28,715 bases of DNA from a virus. The notes below the pieces were generated by a model. It was given only the letters and a program-made list of their open reading frames with translations. It searched no databases and was not told the DNA's origin. Location of the stretch: positions 1 to 28,715 of IMG/VR virus record IMGVR_UViG_3300042518_000880; one strand, written 5' to 3'. The position numbers were made by a program, and so were the translations under genes. Each line of letters begins with the position of its first letter. Position 1 is the stretch's first letter. Below are positions 15,042 through 22,460 of the stretch, in pieces.

Positions 15042-16011
15042 CCACATCGACTTCACGCCGCCGGCCGGCGTGCGAGCCGAAGCACAGAAGGGACTCGATT
15101 GGCGAAGCGAGTACGGCCGCGGCGGCACGGAAGTCGGCGTCGCCCGCGGTCGCGACCTGAGCAACGGAGTGAACATCAGTCCGGAGACGGCACGCCGAAT
15201 GAAGGCGTACTTCGACCGGCACGAAGTAGACAAGCAGGGCAAGGGATGGTCGCCCGGTGAGGACGGGTTTCCGAGCAACGGCCGGATCGCGTGGGCCTTG
15301 TGGGGCAGCGATCCCGGCTGGGCTTGGAGTCGCAAACTGGTGGAACAGATGAACGCCGCAGACGAGGAGAACCGCAGCATGGCCGTTGAACGTCGCAGCC
15401 TGTACGAAGAGGAGAACGGCACGCTGCCGCTGCTCCGCATCGAGTCGCGGGCTGAAGAAGGCGCCGCCGAGTCGCAGTGGATTGTCGGCTACGCAGCCAA
15501 GTTCGGAGTCACCAGCCTCGACCTCGGTGATTTCCAAGAGCGGATTCACCCCGACGCGTTCGGCATCGTGTCCGAGCGGCGCGGCCGCAAGAAGCCGCTG
15601 GAGACGCGAGCGCTCTGGAACCACGATGCGAATTTCCCCCTCGCCCGCTATCCCGGCACGCTGCGGATGAACGTGGACGAAGTCGGCCTGCGGTACGAGT
15701 TCCCTGTGCCGAACACGACGTACGGCCGCGACCTCGCCGCCAACATCGAAGCGGGCATCGTGCGGGGCAGTTCGTTCTCGTTTCAGATCGCCCCCGACGG
15801 CGAGGCATGGAGCGTGGAGGAAGGCCGCTCGATCCGCACGGTGACGCGGATTGACTCGCTGATCGACGTCGGCCCAGTGACTTTTCCTGCCTACCCGGCC
15901 GCGGATACGGCCGTCGCCAAGCGGTCGTTTGACGCGTTCCGTTCCAAGCGAATCGCCGTCGCCAGCCGGGCCGCTTCGTTCCGCGACTACCTGAGGCAGC
16001 ATGGCCGCTAA
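15025..16011 (+). CDS. Prohead protease with extra N-terminal domain
   Basis: The 328-residue product is nearly twice a normal HK97-type (S78) prohead protease. Residues about 120-310 carry the protease: PLLRIESR, IVGYAAKFGVTS, DFQERIHPDAFG, ALWNHDANFPLAR with catalytic-type H200, IVRGSSFSF with the Ser at 249/250, and SLIDVGPVTFPAYPAA. The first 115 residues (DHIDFTPPAGVRAEAQKGLDWR...NISPETARRMKAYFDRHE...GRIAWALWGSDPGWAW) match a conserved domain that also exists as a stand-alone phage protein. It matures the capsid by cutting delta domains. ATG 15025 with AAAGGG upstream overlaps the portal end. Confidence 0.88.
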   Translation: MAARYDHIDFTPPAGVRAEAQKGLDWRSEYGRGGTEVGVARGRDLSNGVNISPETARRMKAYFDRHEVDKQGKGWSPGEDGFPSNGRIAWALWGSDPGWAWSRKLVEQMNAADEENRSMAVERRSLYEEENGTLPLLRIESRAEEGAAESQWIVGYAAKFGVTSLDLGDFQERIHPDAFGIVSERRGRKKPLETRALWNHDANFPLARYPGTLRMNVDEVGLRYEFPVPNTTYGRDLAANIEAGIVRGSSFSFQIAPDGEAWSVEEGRSIRTVTRIDSLIDVGPVTFPAYPAADTAVAKRSFDAFRSKRIAVASRAASFRDYLRQHGR

Positions 16012-16177
16012 ATCCGGCGACGTGTGCGAGCGGTGCCGCAAGGCCCGGCTCGGCGTCGTGTCGAGTCAGTCACGCGGCGAATACCAAACCCGCTACCTGC
16101 GGTGCGCCGCGTGTGGTGCGACGGCCAAGAGCGTCGTGCCTGCCGATGCGATTCGTCGCCGCAGTCTTACTACCTAG
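16001..16177 (+). CDS. 58-residue zinc ribbon protein
   Basis: This small gene encodes 58 residues with two Cys pairs, CERC (9-12) and CAAC (35-38), spaced 22 residues apart with basic residues between, which is a zinc ribbon pattern. GAGG at 15993-15996 lies shortly before ATG 16001, and the gene overlaps the protease end by 11 bases. Small zinc ribbon proteins are recurrent next to capsid genes in HK97-like phages, but their job is not established. The stop TAG lies inside an AT-rich inverted repeat. The clean motif spacing and coupling argue that it is real. Confidence 0.7.
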   Translation: MAAKSGDVCERCRKARLGVVSSQSRGEYQTRYLRCAACGATAKSVVPADAIRRRSLTT

Positions 16178-16182
16178 TAAAG
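16166..16182. promoter_or_regulatory. AT-rich inverted repeat before the capsid gene
   Basis: TTACTA (16167-16172) and TAGTAA (16175-16180) form a perfect 6-bp inverted repeat around CC, in an otherwise very GC-rich region. It overlaps the TAG stop of the zinc ribbon gene and precedes a 101-base gap before the major capsid gene. It could be an operator or part of a promoter; no convincing -35/-10 pair is visible. Confidence 0.35.
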
Positions 16183-16265
16183 ACCACCGTGCGGCATCTG
16201 GATGGGTGGCGTGGTGTATCCGTAGTTTGGCAGCAGGCGGCCAGTGGTGCCGCTGTCCGAACAAC

Positions 16266-16270
16266 AGGAG
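16266..16270 (+). promoter_or_regulatory. Ribosome binding site deciding the capsid start
   Basis: AGGAG sits 8 bases before GTG 16279. The frame stays open further upstream to 16024, but that extension overlaps the zinc ribbon gene in another frame and has no such signal. The start is therefore placed at GTG 16279. Confidence 0.75.
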
Positions 16271-16278
16271 CCGCGAAC

Positions 16279-17637
16279 GTGGACAAGATCAAGAAGCTGC
16301 TGGACGAACTCGCCGCCGTCGTCGCCGAGATGGAGACGATGACCGAGGCTCCCGCCGAGGGCGATGCCCCCGCGATGAGCGAGGAGCAGGAAGCGTCGCT
16401 CCGCAGCCTTGAGTCCCGTGCCGACAAGATCAAGGAGCAGATCGCGTTCTGCGAGCGGCTCGCCGTGAAGGAGAAGGAGATGCGGGCGATTCTGGAGCGT
16501 GCCGCTCCCGCCGCGAAGGTCGAGACCGCCACCAAGCAGGAGACCGCCGCCGTGACCGAGAATCGCAGCAAGCCGTTCGCCGTCCCGAACCACGGCAGGC
16601 TCAAGGCATTCCGCTCGGCGGAAGCCGCCTACCGTGCCGGCCAGCACATTCGCGGCTACGTCCTCGGCGATGCCGAGGCCCGCCGGTGGTGTGCCGACCA
16701 CAACGTCGAAAGCCGGGCGCAGGCCGGCGGCATCAACGCCCTCGGCGGTGTGCTGACCAGCGACGAGATGAGCACGGAAATCGTGCGACTTGTCGAGGAA
16801 TTCGGGTCGTTCCCCGCGAACGCCAAGCGCGTTCCGATGAACTCCGACACCATGCTCGTCGCCCGCCGCAAGGGCGGGCTGGCGGCTCGGCCGATCGGTG
16901 AGAACGCCGCTCCCGACACCAGCGACGTGACGTTCGACAACATCTCGCTCGTCGCGAAGATGTGGGGCATCGACAACCGCATTCCGAACTCGCTGCTGGA
17001 AGATTCCGTCATCGACCTCGCAGACGCGATGGCCGTCGAGGTGGCTCAGGCGTTCGCCGAAGCCTTCGACAACGCCGGCTGGATCGGCACCGGGGCGCTG
17101 GCTTCGTATCACGGCGTGGTTGGTGCGTCGGTGGGGATCGACGACGGCACCCACACCCGCAGCGTGGTTTCGGCTGGCTCCACCCGCAACACGTTCGAGT
17201 CCCTCAACCTCACCGACTTCACGAACACGGTGGCTCGCCTGCCGGTGTTCGCGAGGCGGAACGCCAAGTGGTACATCAGCCCGGCCGGCTACGGCTCCGC
17301 GATGCTGCGGCTCATGGTTGCGGCCTCGGGCAACAACGTGGCCGACGTGGCCGGCGGTGCTGGGCTTCAGTTCCTCGGCTTCCCGGTGGTGCTGGCGCAG
17401 CCGCTCCAGAGCAACCTGACCGGGACGGGCAGCACGATCGCCTGCATGTTCGGCGACCTGTCGCAAGCCGCGACGTTCGGCGAGCGGCGAGCGATCAGCA
17501 TCAAGACCTCGACCGAGCGGTTCATCGAACTGGACCAGACCCTGACGTTCGCCACGACCCGCAACGCGATCGTCATTAACGACCTGGGAGACAACTCCAA
17601 GGCCGGCCCGCTCGTCGCCCTCAAGTTCGCCGCCTGA
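16279..17637 (+). CDS. Major capsid protein, HK97 fold
   Basis: The 452-residue product starts with a charged coiled-coil delta-type region (about 1-75: IKKLLDELAAVVAEMETM, EEQEASLRSLESRADKIKEQI). A flexible segment follows, then the capsid body: LGGVLTSDEMSTEIVRLVEEFGSF, MLVARRKGGLAARPIGENAAPDTSD, ISLVAKMWGIDNRIPNSLLEDS, WIGTGALASYHGVVGA, KWYISPAGYGSAMLRLM, FLGFPVVLAQPL and FGDLSQAATFGERRAISIKTSTERFIELDQT. The prohead protease probably removes the N-terminal scaffold segment. An upstream AGGAG supports GTG 16279. It is followed 25 bases later by a capsid-associated candidate. Confidence 0.93.
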   Translation: MDKIKKLLDELAAVVAEMETMTEAPAEGDAPAMSEEQEASLRSLESRADKIKEQIAFCERLAVKEKEMRAILERAAPAAKVETATKQETAAVTENRSKPFAVPNHGRLKAFRSAEAAYRAGQHIRGYVLGDAEARRWCADHNVESRAQAGGINALGGVLTSDEMSTEIVRLVEEFGSFPANAKRVPMNSDTMLVARRKGGLAARPIGENAAPDTSDVTFDNISLVAKMWGIDNRIPNSLLEDSVIDLADAMAVEVAQAFAEAFDNAGWIGTGALASYHGVVGASVGIDDGTHTRSVVSAGSTRNTFESLNLTDFTNTVARLPVFARRNAKWYISPAGYGSAMLRLMVAASGNNVADVAGGAGLQFLGFPVVLAQPLQSNLTGTGSTIACMFGDLSQAATFGERRAISIKTSTERFIELDQTLTFATTRNAIVINDLGDNSKAGPLVALKFAA

Positions 17638-17662
17638 CCCTGACTCAAGGAGACCCTGACCA

Positions 17663-18115
17663 GTGAATCACGTTGAAAACACCCGCAGCGTTGCGTCTGG
17701 CGTCGCGACCGGTTCTTCGGTTGCCGGCGGCACCGTGGCCCTGACGGTTGACACGCTGGGCTACGGCTACCTGTCGGTCGATGCGGTGTATTCCACCTGC
17801 GTCGTCGCCTCGGCCGTTGCCTCCATCTTCACGCTGGAAGCGGCCGACACGACCGCCGCGCTCGCCACGTACACGGCGACCTACGGCTCCGTGACGGCGG
17901 TGACCAGCGTGGCGAACACCGCGGCGGCTCAGACCTCGACGCCGACGATCATGCGGTTCGACTTCGACCTGCGTGGCAAGCCGCGGTATATCCGGTTCGC
18001 CACCGCTCCCAACGACACCAACGCCCGCGCGGTCATCGTGGGCCGGCTGTCGAAGGGTGCCGACGGCCCCGACTCGGCCGACGAGAAGAACACCCGCCTC
18101 AAGTTTTCCAACTGA
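17663..18115 (+). CDS. Capsid-associated or decoration protein candidate
   Basis: The 150-residue product is beta-rich and low in charge until its tail. Alternating Thr/Ala/Val strands (TVALTVDTLGYGYLSVDAVYST) lead to a conserved-looking RFDFDLRGKPRYIRFATAPND and a charged C-terminus (DSADEKNTRLKFSN). AAGGAG at 17647-17652 precedes GTG 17663. Its position right after the major capsid gene and before a strong terminator suggests an abundant head protein, such as a decoration or stabilising protein. It resembles the 7704-8060 protein in general character. Function is inferred from position. Confidence 0.65.
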   Translation: MNHVENTRSVASGVATGSSVAGGTVALTVDTLGYGYLSVDAVYSTCVVASAVASIFTLEAADTTAALATYTATYGSVTAVTSVANTAAAQTSTPTIMRFDFDLRGKPRYIRFATAPNDTNARAVIVGRLSKGADGPDSADEKNTRLKFSN

Positions 18116-18139
18116 AAAACTTGACACCCTCCCGACACT

Positions 18140-18184
18140 GATGGCGGGGCAGGCATCAGACCTGCCCCGCCATCGCGTTTTTTT
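18140..18184 (+). terminator. Rho-independent terminator after head genes
   Basis: The arms 18140-18153 (gatggcggggcagg) and 18161-18174 (cctgccccgccatc) pair perfectly over 14 bp with a 7-base loop. They are followed by GCG and seven Ts (18178-18184). The hairpin lies between the capsid-associated gene and a glycosyltransferase, so it probably sets a high-expression boundary for the capsid genes. Confidence 0.95.
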
Positions 18185-18194
18185 GGAGGCATTC

Positions 18195-18929
18195 ATGCTG
18201 GTCAAAGTCGGCGGAACGGACGTTGAGGTGCGGGTCGAGTGCGTGCTCTCGGCTCCGCGGTTCGGTCCCTTGGCGAACGTGTTCGGCTGGATTCAGGCGT
18301 TGATGCCGCTTCATATTCGCCCGACGCTCGGGCAGGGGGCGCTGTGGGGGCAGGTGCTGGCTCGCCTGCTCGACCAGTTCAAGGACACGACCGAGTACAT
18401 TCTTTGCACCGACTACGACTCGTTTTGGGATCAGCGAGTTGTCGAGGAACTCATCGCGACCGCGATGGTGTTTCAGTGCGACGCGATCGCCCCGCTTCAG
18501 GTCAAGCGGGAGGACGGCCGCCCCATGTTCACGCTCCTGAACACGCTCGACAACCCGCCGCCGAACGGGCAGACCGAACTGGACATGTCGTGGTTCGCCC
18601 AGCCGGTGCAGGAAGTGGACAGCGCCCACTTCGGCTGCACGGTCATTTCAACGCGGGCGCTACGGCGAACGCTCAAGCCGTGGTTCCAAGATCAGCCGAA
18701 CGAGGCCGGCGACTTCTCCGACGGGCGTACCGATGCGGACATTTGGTTCTGGAAGCAATTCAAGAAGTCGGGCAACAAGCTCTACATCTCGCCGCGAACG
18801 TGCATCGGGCACGGGGAGTACGTGGCGGTCTGGCCGGGGCAGCAACTCCAGAAGCCTGTGTACCAGTACCTCTCGGACTACCAGGCCAACGGCAAGCCGA
18901 AAACTGCATGGAGCGTACCCCAATCGTGA
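18195..18929 (+). CDS. GT-A type glycosyltransferase in the head-tail region
   Basis: The 244-residue product has a nucleotide-sugar transferase layout. TEYILCTDYDSFWD holds a DxD-type D73-x-D75. QCDAIAPLQVKREDGRPMFTLL is an inner strand region, SAHFGCTVISTRALRRTLKPWF an acceptor-side loop, and DADIWFWKQFKKSGNKLYISPRTCIGHGEY carries the late Asp and His found in GT2/GT-A enzymes. GGAGG (18185-18189) directly follows the terminator T-tract and precedes ATG 18195. Its place among virion genes suggests glycosylation of a capsid or tail protein, but it could equally be a moron acting on the host. It overlaps the next gene in GTGA. Confidence 0.78.
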   Translation: MLVKVGGTDVEVRVECVLSAPRFGPLANVFGWIQALMPLHIRPTLGQGALWGQVLARLLDQFKDTTEYILCTDYDSFWDQRVVEELIATAMVFQCDAIAPLQVKREDGRPMFTLLNTLDNPPPNGQTELDMSWFAQPVQEVDSAHFGCTVISTRALRRTLKPWFQDQPNEAGDFSDGRTDADIWFWKQFKKSGNKLYISPRTCIGHGEYVAVWPGQQLQKPVYQYLSDYQANGKPKTAWSVPQS

Positions 18930-19159
18930 GAATACGTCTGACGAGAAACTACTCGACCTACAGCGTCGGAACCGTGATTGACATCGAGCCGCCGGCGCTG
19001 GCTGACCGGCTCGTTGCCGATGGCGTGGCCGTCGTTGAAAGCCAGCGTGCCCTGTTCGTGGAGCAGGCCACCGCTGAACCCGCCGCCGAGCAGGCGGCTC
19101 TGACACCGCGACGAGGACGCCCGCCCCGTGCAATATCGCAGCCTGAACACGACGGTTGA
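18926..19159 (+). CDS. Small connector-region protein
   Basis: The product is about 77 residues from GTG 18926, which overlaps the glycosyltransferase TGA; an ATG at 18908 would add six residues. The N-terminal part (VRIRLTRNYSTYSVGTVIDIEPPALADRLVADGVAVVE) looks like a small SH3-like beta-barrel that recurs in this position in HK97-like phages. It is followed by an Ala/Glu stretch and a basic PRRGRPPRA tail. Its role is unknown. It overlaps the start of the head-tail connector gene by 32 bases. Confidence 0.6.
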   Translation: MRIRLTRNYSTYSVGTVIDIEPPALADRLVADGVAVVESQRALFVEQATAEPAAEQAALTPRRGRPPRAISQPEHDG

Positions 19160-19724
19160 GCCTGCCGCCGCACCGGTGACGCTCGCGGAGGCCAAGGCTC
19201 ACCTGCGGGTGGACGTTTCGACCGACGACACCTACATCTCTGCGTTGGTCAACGCCGCGACCGAGTACGCAGAGACGTACACCAACGAGTGTTTCGTGCA
19301 TCGCAAACTGCGGATGCGGATGGACTTTTTCCCTACGGAAATCGAACTGCCCCGCCCGCCGATGGCGACGGCCGGCACGACTACGGTGGTGACGATCACC
19401 TACACGCTCGCCAGCGGATCGACCACGACGCTTGCCGAGAATCGCTACCGAGTGGACCGCGACTCGACGCCGGGCGTGCTGCGGTTCAACTACGGCGGTT
19501 CGTGGCCGGAACACCTCAGCGACTACAACGCCGTCACCGTGGACTGGTGGGCCGGCCGCGGGGCCGACGGCGCGGCAACTTCGCAGCGGGTCAAGAACGC
19601 GATCCTGTGGATCGTCGGCCTGTGGTACGAGCGGCGAATGGCGGCCGACAACTTGCAGGCCAACGAGATTCCTTTCGGCGTCAAGGCGTTGCTCGATTCT
19701 GCAAAGTGGGGAGCATACGGATGA
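19128..19724 (+). CDS. Head-tail connector protein, gp6/phiE125 gp8-like
   Basis: The 198-residue product begins PVTLAEAKAHLRVDVSTDDTYISALVNAATEYAETYTNECF, the opening helix pair of HK97 gp6/phiE125 gp8-type adaptors (PhageQLRG family). A beta-rich insert (TTVVTITYTLASGSTTTLAENRYRVDRDS) and a closing helix (RVKNAILWIVGLWYERRMA) follow. It would form the ring under the portal. GTG 19128 is the best start, with GAGGA nearby. Its stop overlaps the next ATG (ATGA). Confidence 0.85.
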   Translation: MQYRSLNTTVEPAAAPVTLAEAKAHLRVDVSTDDTYISALVNAATEYAETYTNECFVHRKLRMRMDFFPTEIELPRPPMATAGTTTVVTITYTLASGSTTTLAENRYRVDRDSTPGVLRFNYGGSWPEHLSDYNAVTVDWWAGRGADGAATSQRVKNAILWIVGLWYERRMAADNLQANEIPFGVKALLDSAKWGAYG

Positions 19725-20107
19725 GCGTCGAAGGACGGATCACGGTCGATGCCTTGTTCCACGACGCTGACGGCACGGCGTCCCTCAAGGTGTTGTCGCT
19801 GGAGTCGTCGATGGCGTTCGACGCGGGAGTCGTCGCCGTGGTCAGCGGCACCGCCGGCACCGCTACCGCGGCCGTCTCGACGGCGTCGTACCGCAACGCG
19901 GCCGGGGCGACGGTATCGCTGTCCGCGACCCGGCTGGCGTTCGTGTCCGACAACGAGGCCCACTGTCAGGCGGCCGGCAACCGGCCGGCGCTGTTCACCA
20001 GCGGAGGGCAGGTGGCGGTGACGAAGATGCCAGCCGGCACGCTGTTCTACGTATTCACGACTGCCGGCACAGCGACCTACCGACTGCTCATGTGGGGGGA
20101 GACGTGA
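19721..20107 (+). CDS. Small beta-rich virion protein, unknown role
   Basis: The 128-residue product is composed mostly of short Ala/Thr/Val/Ser strands with regular turns and no charged clusters, like a compact beta-barrel. GGGGAG lies 7 bases before ATG 19721, which overlaps the connector stop. The location between connector and head closure genes points to a structural or neck-accessory protein. I do not recognise the family. Confidence 0.6.
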   Translation: MSVEGRITVDALFHDADGTASLKVLSLESSMAFDAGVVAVVSGTAGTATAAVSTASYRNAAGATVSLSATRLAFVSDNEAHCQAAGNRPALFTSGGQVAVTKMPAGTLFYVFTTAGTATYRLLMWGET

Positions 20108-20424
20108 TCGATCCCGGCCGGCTCCGCGAGCGGGTGACGATCCAGCAGGCCGCCGAGACGCGGAACCGGCTTGGCGAAAGCGTGTCGTCGTGGTCCACGT
20201 TCGCGGAGCGGTGGGCGAGCGTCGAAGGCCTGTCGGGCCGCGAAGTGCTTCAGGCTGGGCAGCAGCAGACCGAGGTCACGCACCGCGTGCGGCTGCGGTA
20301 CGTGGGTGGGCTCAAGGCCACGATGCGGATTCTGTGGCGCGGCCGCACGCTGGAAATCACGTCGCTTCTGGAACACAACAACCGGAGCGAACACGAACTG
20401 CTCTGCGCGGAGGCCGTGGTATGA
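20104..20424 (+). CDS. Head closure / head-tail joining protein
   Basis: The 106-residue product matches the Phage_H_T_join family (SPP1 gp16-like). IDPGRLRERVTIQQAAETRNRLGE is the typical first hairpin, and WSTFAERWASVEGLSGREVLQAGQ and RVRLRYVGGLKATMRILWRGRTLEI follow in order. GTG 20104 overlaps the previous stop; an in-frame ATG at 20092 is less likely. It closes the portal-connector channel after packaging and joins the tail. Confidence 0.85.
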   Translation: MIDPGRLRERVTIQQAAETRNRLGESVSSWSTFAERWASVEGLSGREVLQAGQQQTEVTHRVRLRYVGGLKATMRILWRGRTLEITSLLEHNNRSEHELLCAEAVV

Positions 20425-21206
20425 GCATCGTTGGCATCAGCCTGCGGGCGAACATCGCGGAACTGCGGCAGTTGCAGGAAGGGCTCACGACGCTTTTCAC
20501 TCCGCAAAAAAACGCCGAGACCACGGCGGCTGCGATTCGCAAGGCCGTGCGGCCCGTCTTGCAGCGGCTTGAGGAGATCACGCCGGTCGGCCCCACGGGC
20601 AACCTGAAGCGAGCGGCCGCGCTCAAGGTCGTGCGGTACAACCGCGATGGCGTCGCGGTCGGCCTTGTCGGCTACCGGCGTGCCGGTGCGGCGGAATCGA
20701 CGAGCGCGGCTGGCGGCTCGGTTCGCGCCAGCAAGGACCGGGCATTCCACCAGTGGTTTGTCGAGCAGGGAACGCGGGACCGGTTCGTGGGGAAACTGGC
20801 TGACAAGCCGTTCACCCGCAAGTCCCACACCCGCCGCTACCGAAACGGCACGACGGTCGAGGTGCAGCAGCATCAAGTCAAGGGGCAGGGGGCAGTCATC
20901 GCGTCGTCATTCAACCGGCTCGGCCCTTTCAAGGTGGTCAGGGCTGGTGACGGCGAAAGTGGTGGCGGCCGCGTCCAGACCGACCCCGCGTACCCGCGAG
21001 CGTTTTTCAAGAAGGGGAAAAAGGGCGAGACGGCGATCAAGATCAACGCGTCGCCGCCCGGCGGCCGCGCCGGCGTGCCGCCGCTCAAGACCGCGTGGGA
21101 CCAGACCCGCCCCGCCGTGGCTGAAATACTTGTCCGCGAACTCCGCATCTCGATGGAGCAGGCCGTCGCTGCCCTGCGGACGTTCGCCGGCGCCCTCGGA
21201 GATTGA
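20421..21206 (+). CDS. HK97 gp10-like tail completion/neck protein, enlarged
   Basis: The 261-residue product contains the HK97-gp10 core: N-terminal helix pair, RLEEITPVGPTGNLKRAAALKVVR, GLVGYRRAGAAE, FHQWFVEQGTRDR. It is about 100 residues longer than common gp10 proteins because of a basic middle part (KPFTRKSHTRRYRNGTTVEVQQHQ) and a Gly-rich region before the closing helix (PAVAEILVRELRISMEQAVAALR). GGAGG precedes ATG 20421, which overlaps the previous stop. It belongs to the neck/tail joining set. Confidence 0.8.
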   Translation: MSIVGISLRANIAELRQLQEGLTTLFTPQKNAETTAAAIRKAVRPVLQRLEEITPVGPTGNLKRAAALKVVRYNRDGVAVGLVGYRRAGAAESTSAAGGSVRASKDRAFHQWFVEQGTRDRFVGKLADKPFTRKSHTRRYRNGTTVEVQQHQVKGQGAVIASSFNRLGPFKVVRAGDGESGGGRVQTDPAYPRAFFKKGKKGETAIKINASPPGGRAGVPPLKTAWDQTRPAVAEILVRELRISMEQAVAALRTFAGALGD

Positions 21207-21209
21207 CTC

Positions 21210-21641
21210 ATGCCGGTCCCCCGCACTCCCGAGGCCGTGCTGGCAGACACGCTCGCGGCCAGCCCCGCCACCGCCCGGCTGCTGGGCTTCCGCGTGTACC
21301 CGCTGCTGGCCCCTGAGGCGGCCCCGCTGCCGTTTGCGACGTGGAGGCGGGTGTCGGTGCAGCGGCCCGACGCCACGCTCTCAGGGCCGTCCAGCATGGC
21401 TACGGTGCAGATGGCCCTGGAACTCTACGCCGCGACCTACGAGGCGGTCCGCGAACTGGCCGACGCCTGCCGGGGCAGTCTGGATGGGTGGTACGTCCAT
21501 CGGAATACTTCAGTAGACATCCGCAACGTCACGCTGATCGGCGAAACAGACGGCATCGTGACGCTTGCGGGGGGCGAAGCCCCGCCCGTATACGCGGTCA
21601 CGCAGACGTATTCCATATTCTGGAAGGAGAATGAATCGTGA
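21210..21641 (+). CDS. Tail completion (terminator) protein, DUF3168-like
   Basis: The 143-residue product begins with an AVLADTLAASPATARLLGFRVYPLLAPEAAPLPFATWRRVS segment and continues with a helix (YEAVRELADACRGSLDGW) and strands ending AVTQTYSIFWKE. This is the order of DUF3168/HK97 gp11-type proteins that cap the tail tube end at the neck. GGAG precedes ATG 21210. The stop overlaps the next GTG. Confidence 0.75.
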   Translation: MPVPRTPEAVLADTLAASPATARLLGFRVYPLLAPEAAPLPFATWRRVSVQRPDATLSGPSSMATVQMALELYAATYEAVRELADACRGSLDGWYVHRNTSVDIRNVTLIGETDGIVTLAGGEAPPVYAVTQTYSIFWKENES

Positions 21642-22072
21642 GTCAGACCCCGCACGACGGAACGGGAACGGTGCTTCGCTTCGGCGCGTCCCTCTACACG
21701 GTGACGAACATCGTCATCAGCAACACGAACCCTGCCGCGGCGGCCGACGCGCAGATCGACATCGCGCATCTCGGCCAGACGACCGGCGAGCAGGCGCTGC
21801 GGATGAACCGGCCGCTCGTCATTCCGGCCGAGGACGGCTCGTCCGGTCGGCAGATCACCTTCGACTACTACGGCCGCACGATCCTGCTGGACGGAGCGAC
21901 GGGCACGGTCCTCATCACGGTGGGCGGCACGGCTCTGATCGGAGCGACCGCCGCGACTCCGGCCACGGCGTTCTTCGCCACGGTGGCAAGCGCTCAGCTC
22001 ACGCTGGCGACGAACGACGTTGTTCGCGGTCAGGCCGTGCTGAGCCTCGTTCGGACCGGTTCGCTGACCTGA
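21638..22072 (+). CDS. Tail tube protein candidate 1
   Basis: The 144-residue product is beta-rich: TVLRFGASLYTVTNIVISNT, then LGQTTGEQALRMNRPLVIPAEDGSSGRQITFDYYGRT, then Ala/Thr-rich strands. The first half looks like the strand order of siphovirus tail tube or tube-associated proteins. AAGGAG lies 8 bases before GTG 21638, which overlaps the preceding stop. Together with the following 22091 gene it may form or line the tail tube. Assignment rests on position between tail completion and chaperone genes. Confidence 0.6.
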   Translation: MSQTPHDGTGTVLRFGASLYTVTNIVISNTNPAAAADAQIDIAHLGQTTGEQALRMNRPLVIPAEDGSSGRQITFDYYGRTILLDGATGTVLITVGGTALIGATAATPATAFFATVASAQLTLATNDVVRGQAVLSLVRTGSLT

Positions 22073-22090
22073 CCATGACGAGGAGTCGTC

Positions 22091-22450
22091 GTGGCAATTC
22101 CGATTCAGGGCTGCACCGTGACGTGGGGAACTGCCACGCTCACGGAAGTGCGAGCGGTTGAGATCGACTTGCAGCGCGGTCCGCCGCGGGGCCGCACGAC
22201 CATCTGGACGCTCGACCTCGGGCAGATTCGCGTACAGACCTTCGGTGTCGGCGAGGTGCCTGACTCCGAATACGGCAAGCGGAAGCGGCTCACGGTGAAA
22301 TGCCCGGTCGGCACGGCGACGCCGCTCACGCTCCACGACTCCGACTGCATCTACCAAGACCGCGGCACGCAGTTGGAACCCAACGGCGTCGTCACGCTTG
22401 CCCTCTCGTTTAGGGTGATGGACACCGTTGGTGCCCCATCAAACCCGTAA
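22091..22450 (+). CDS. Tail tube protein candidate 2
   Basis: The 119-residue product reads IPIQGCTVTWGTATLTEVRAVEIDLQ, then TIWTLDLGQIRVQTFGVGEVPDSEYGKRKRLTVKCP and a closing VVTLALSFRVMDTVGAP. Such alternating strands ending in a LSFRVMD-type strand resemble the major tail tube fold. GAGGAG before GTG 22091 gives a good ribosome binding site. The next gene is the tail assembly chaperone, and in most siphoviruses the tube gene lies directly before it, so this is the better candidate for the major tail protein. Confidence 0.65.
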   Translation: MAIPIQGCTVTWGTATLTEVRAVEIDLQRGPPRGRTTIWTLDLGQIRVQTFGVGEVPDSEYGKRKRLTVKCPVGTATPLTLHDSDCIYQDRGTQLEPNGVVTLALSFRVMDTVGAPSNP

Positions 22451-22460
22451 GGAACACACC

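Noticed and set aside
16024-16278. N-terminal extension of the major capsid frame
   Set aside because: It lacks a Shine-Dalgarno and overlaps the zinc ribbon gene, and its composition is unlike capsid N-termini; GTG 16279 has AGGAG at proper spacing.
16174-17466. 430-codon minus-strand frame opposite the major capsid gene
   Set aside because: It is the complementary shadow of a clear capsid gene and has no ribosome binding site or domain signature.
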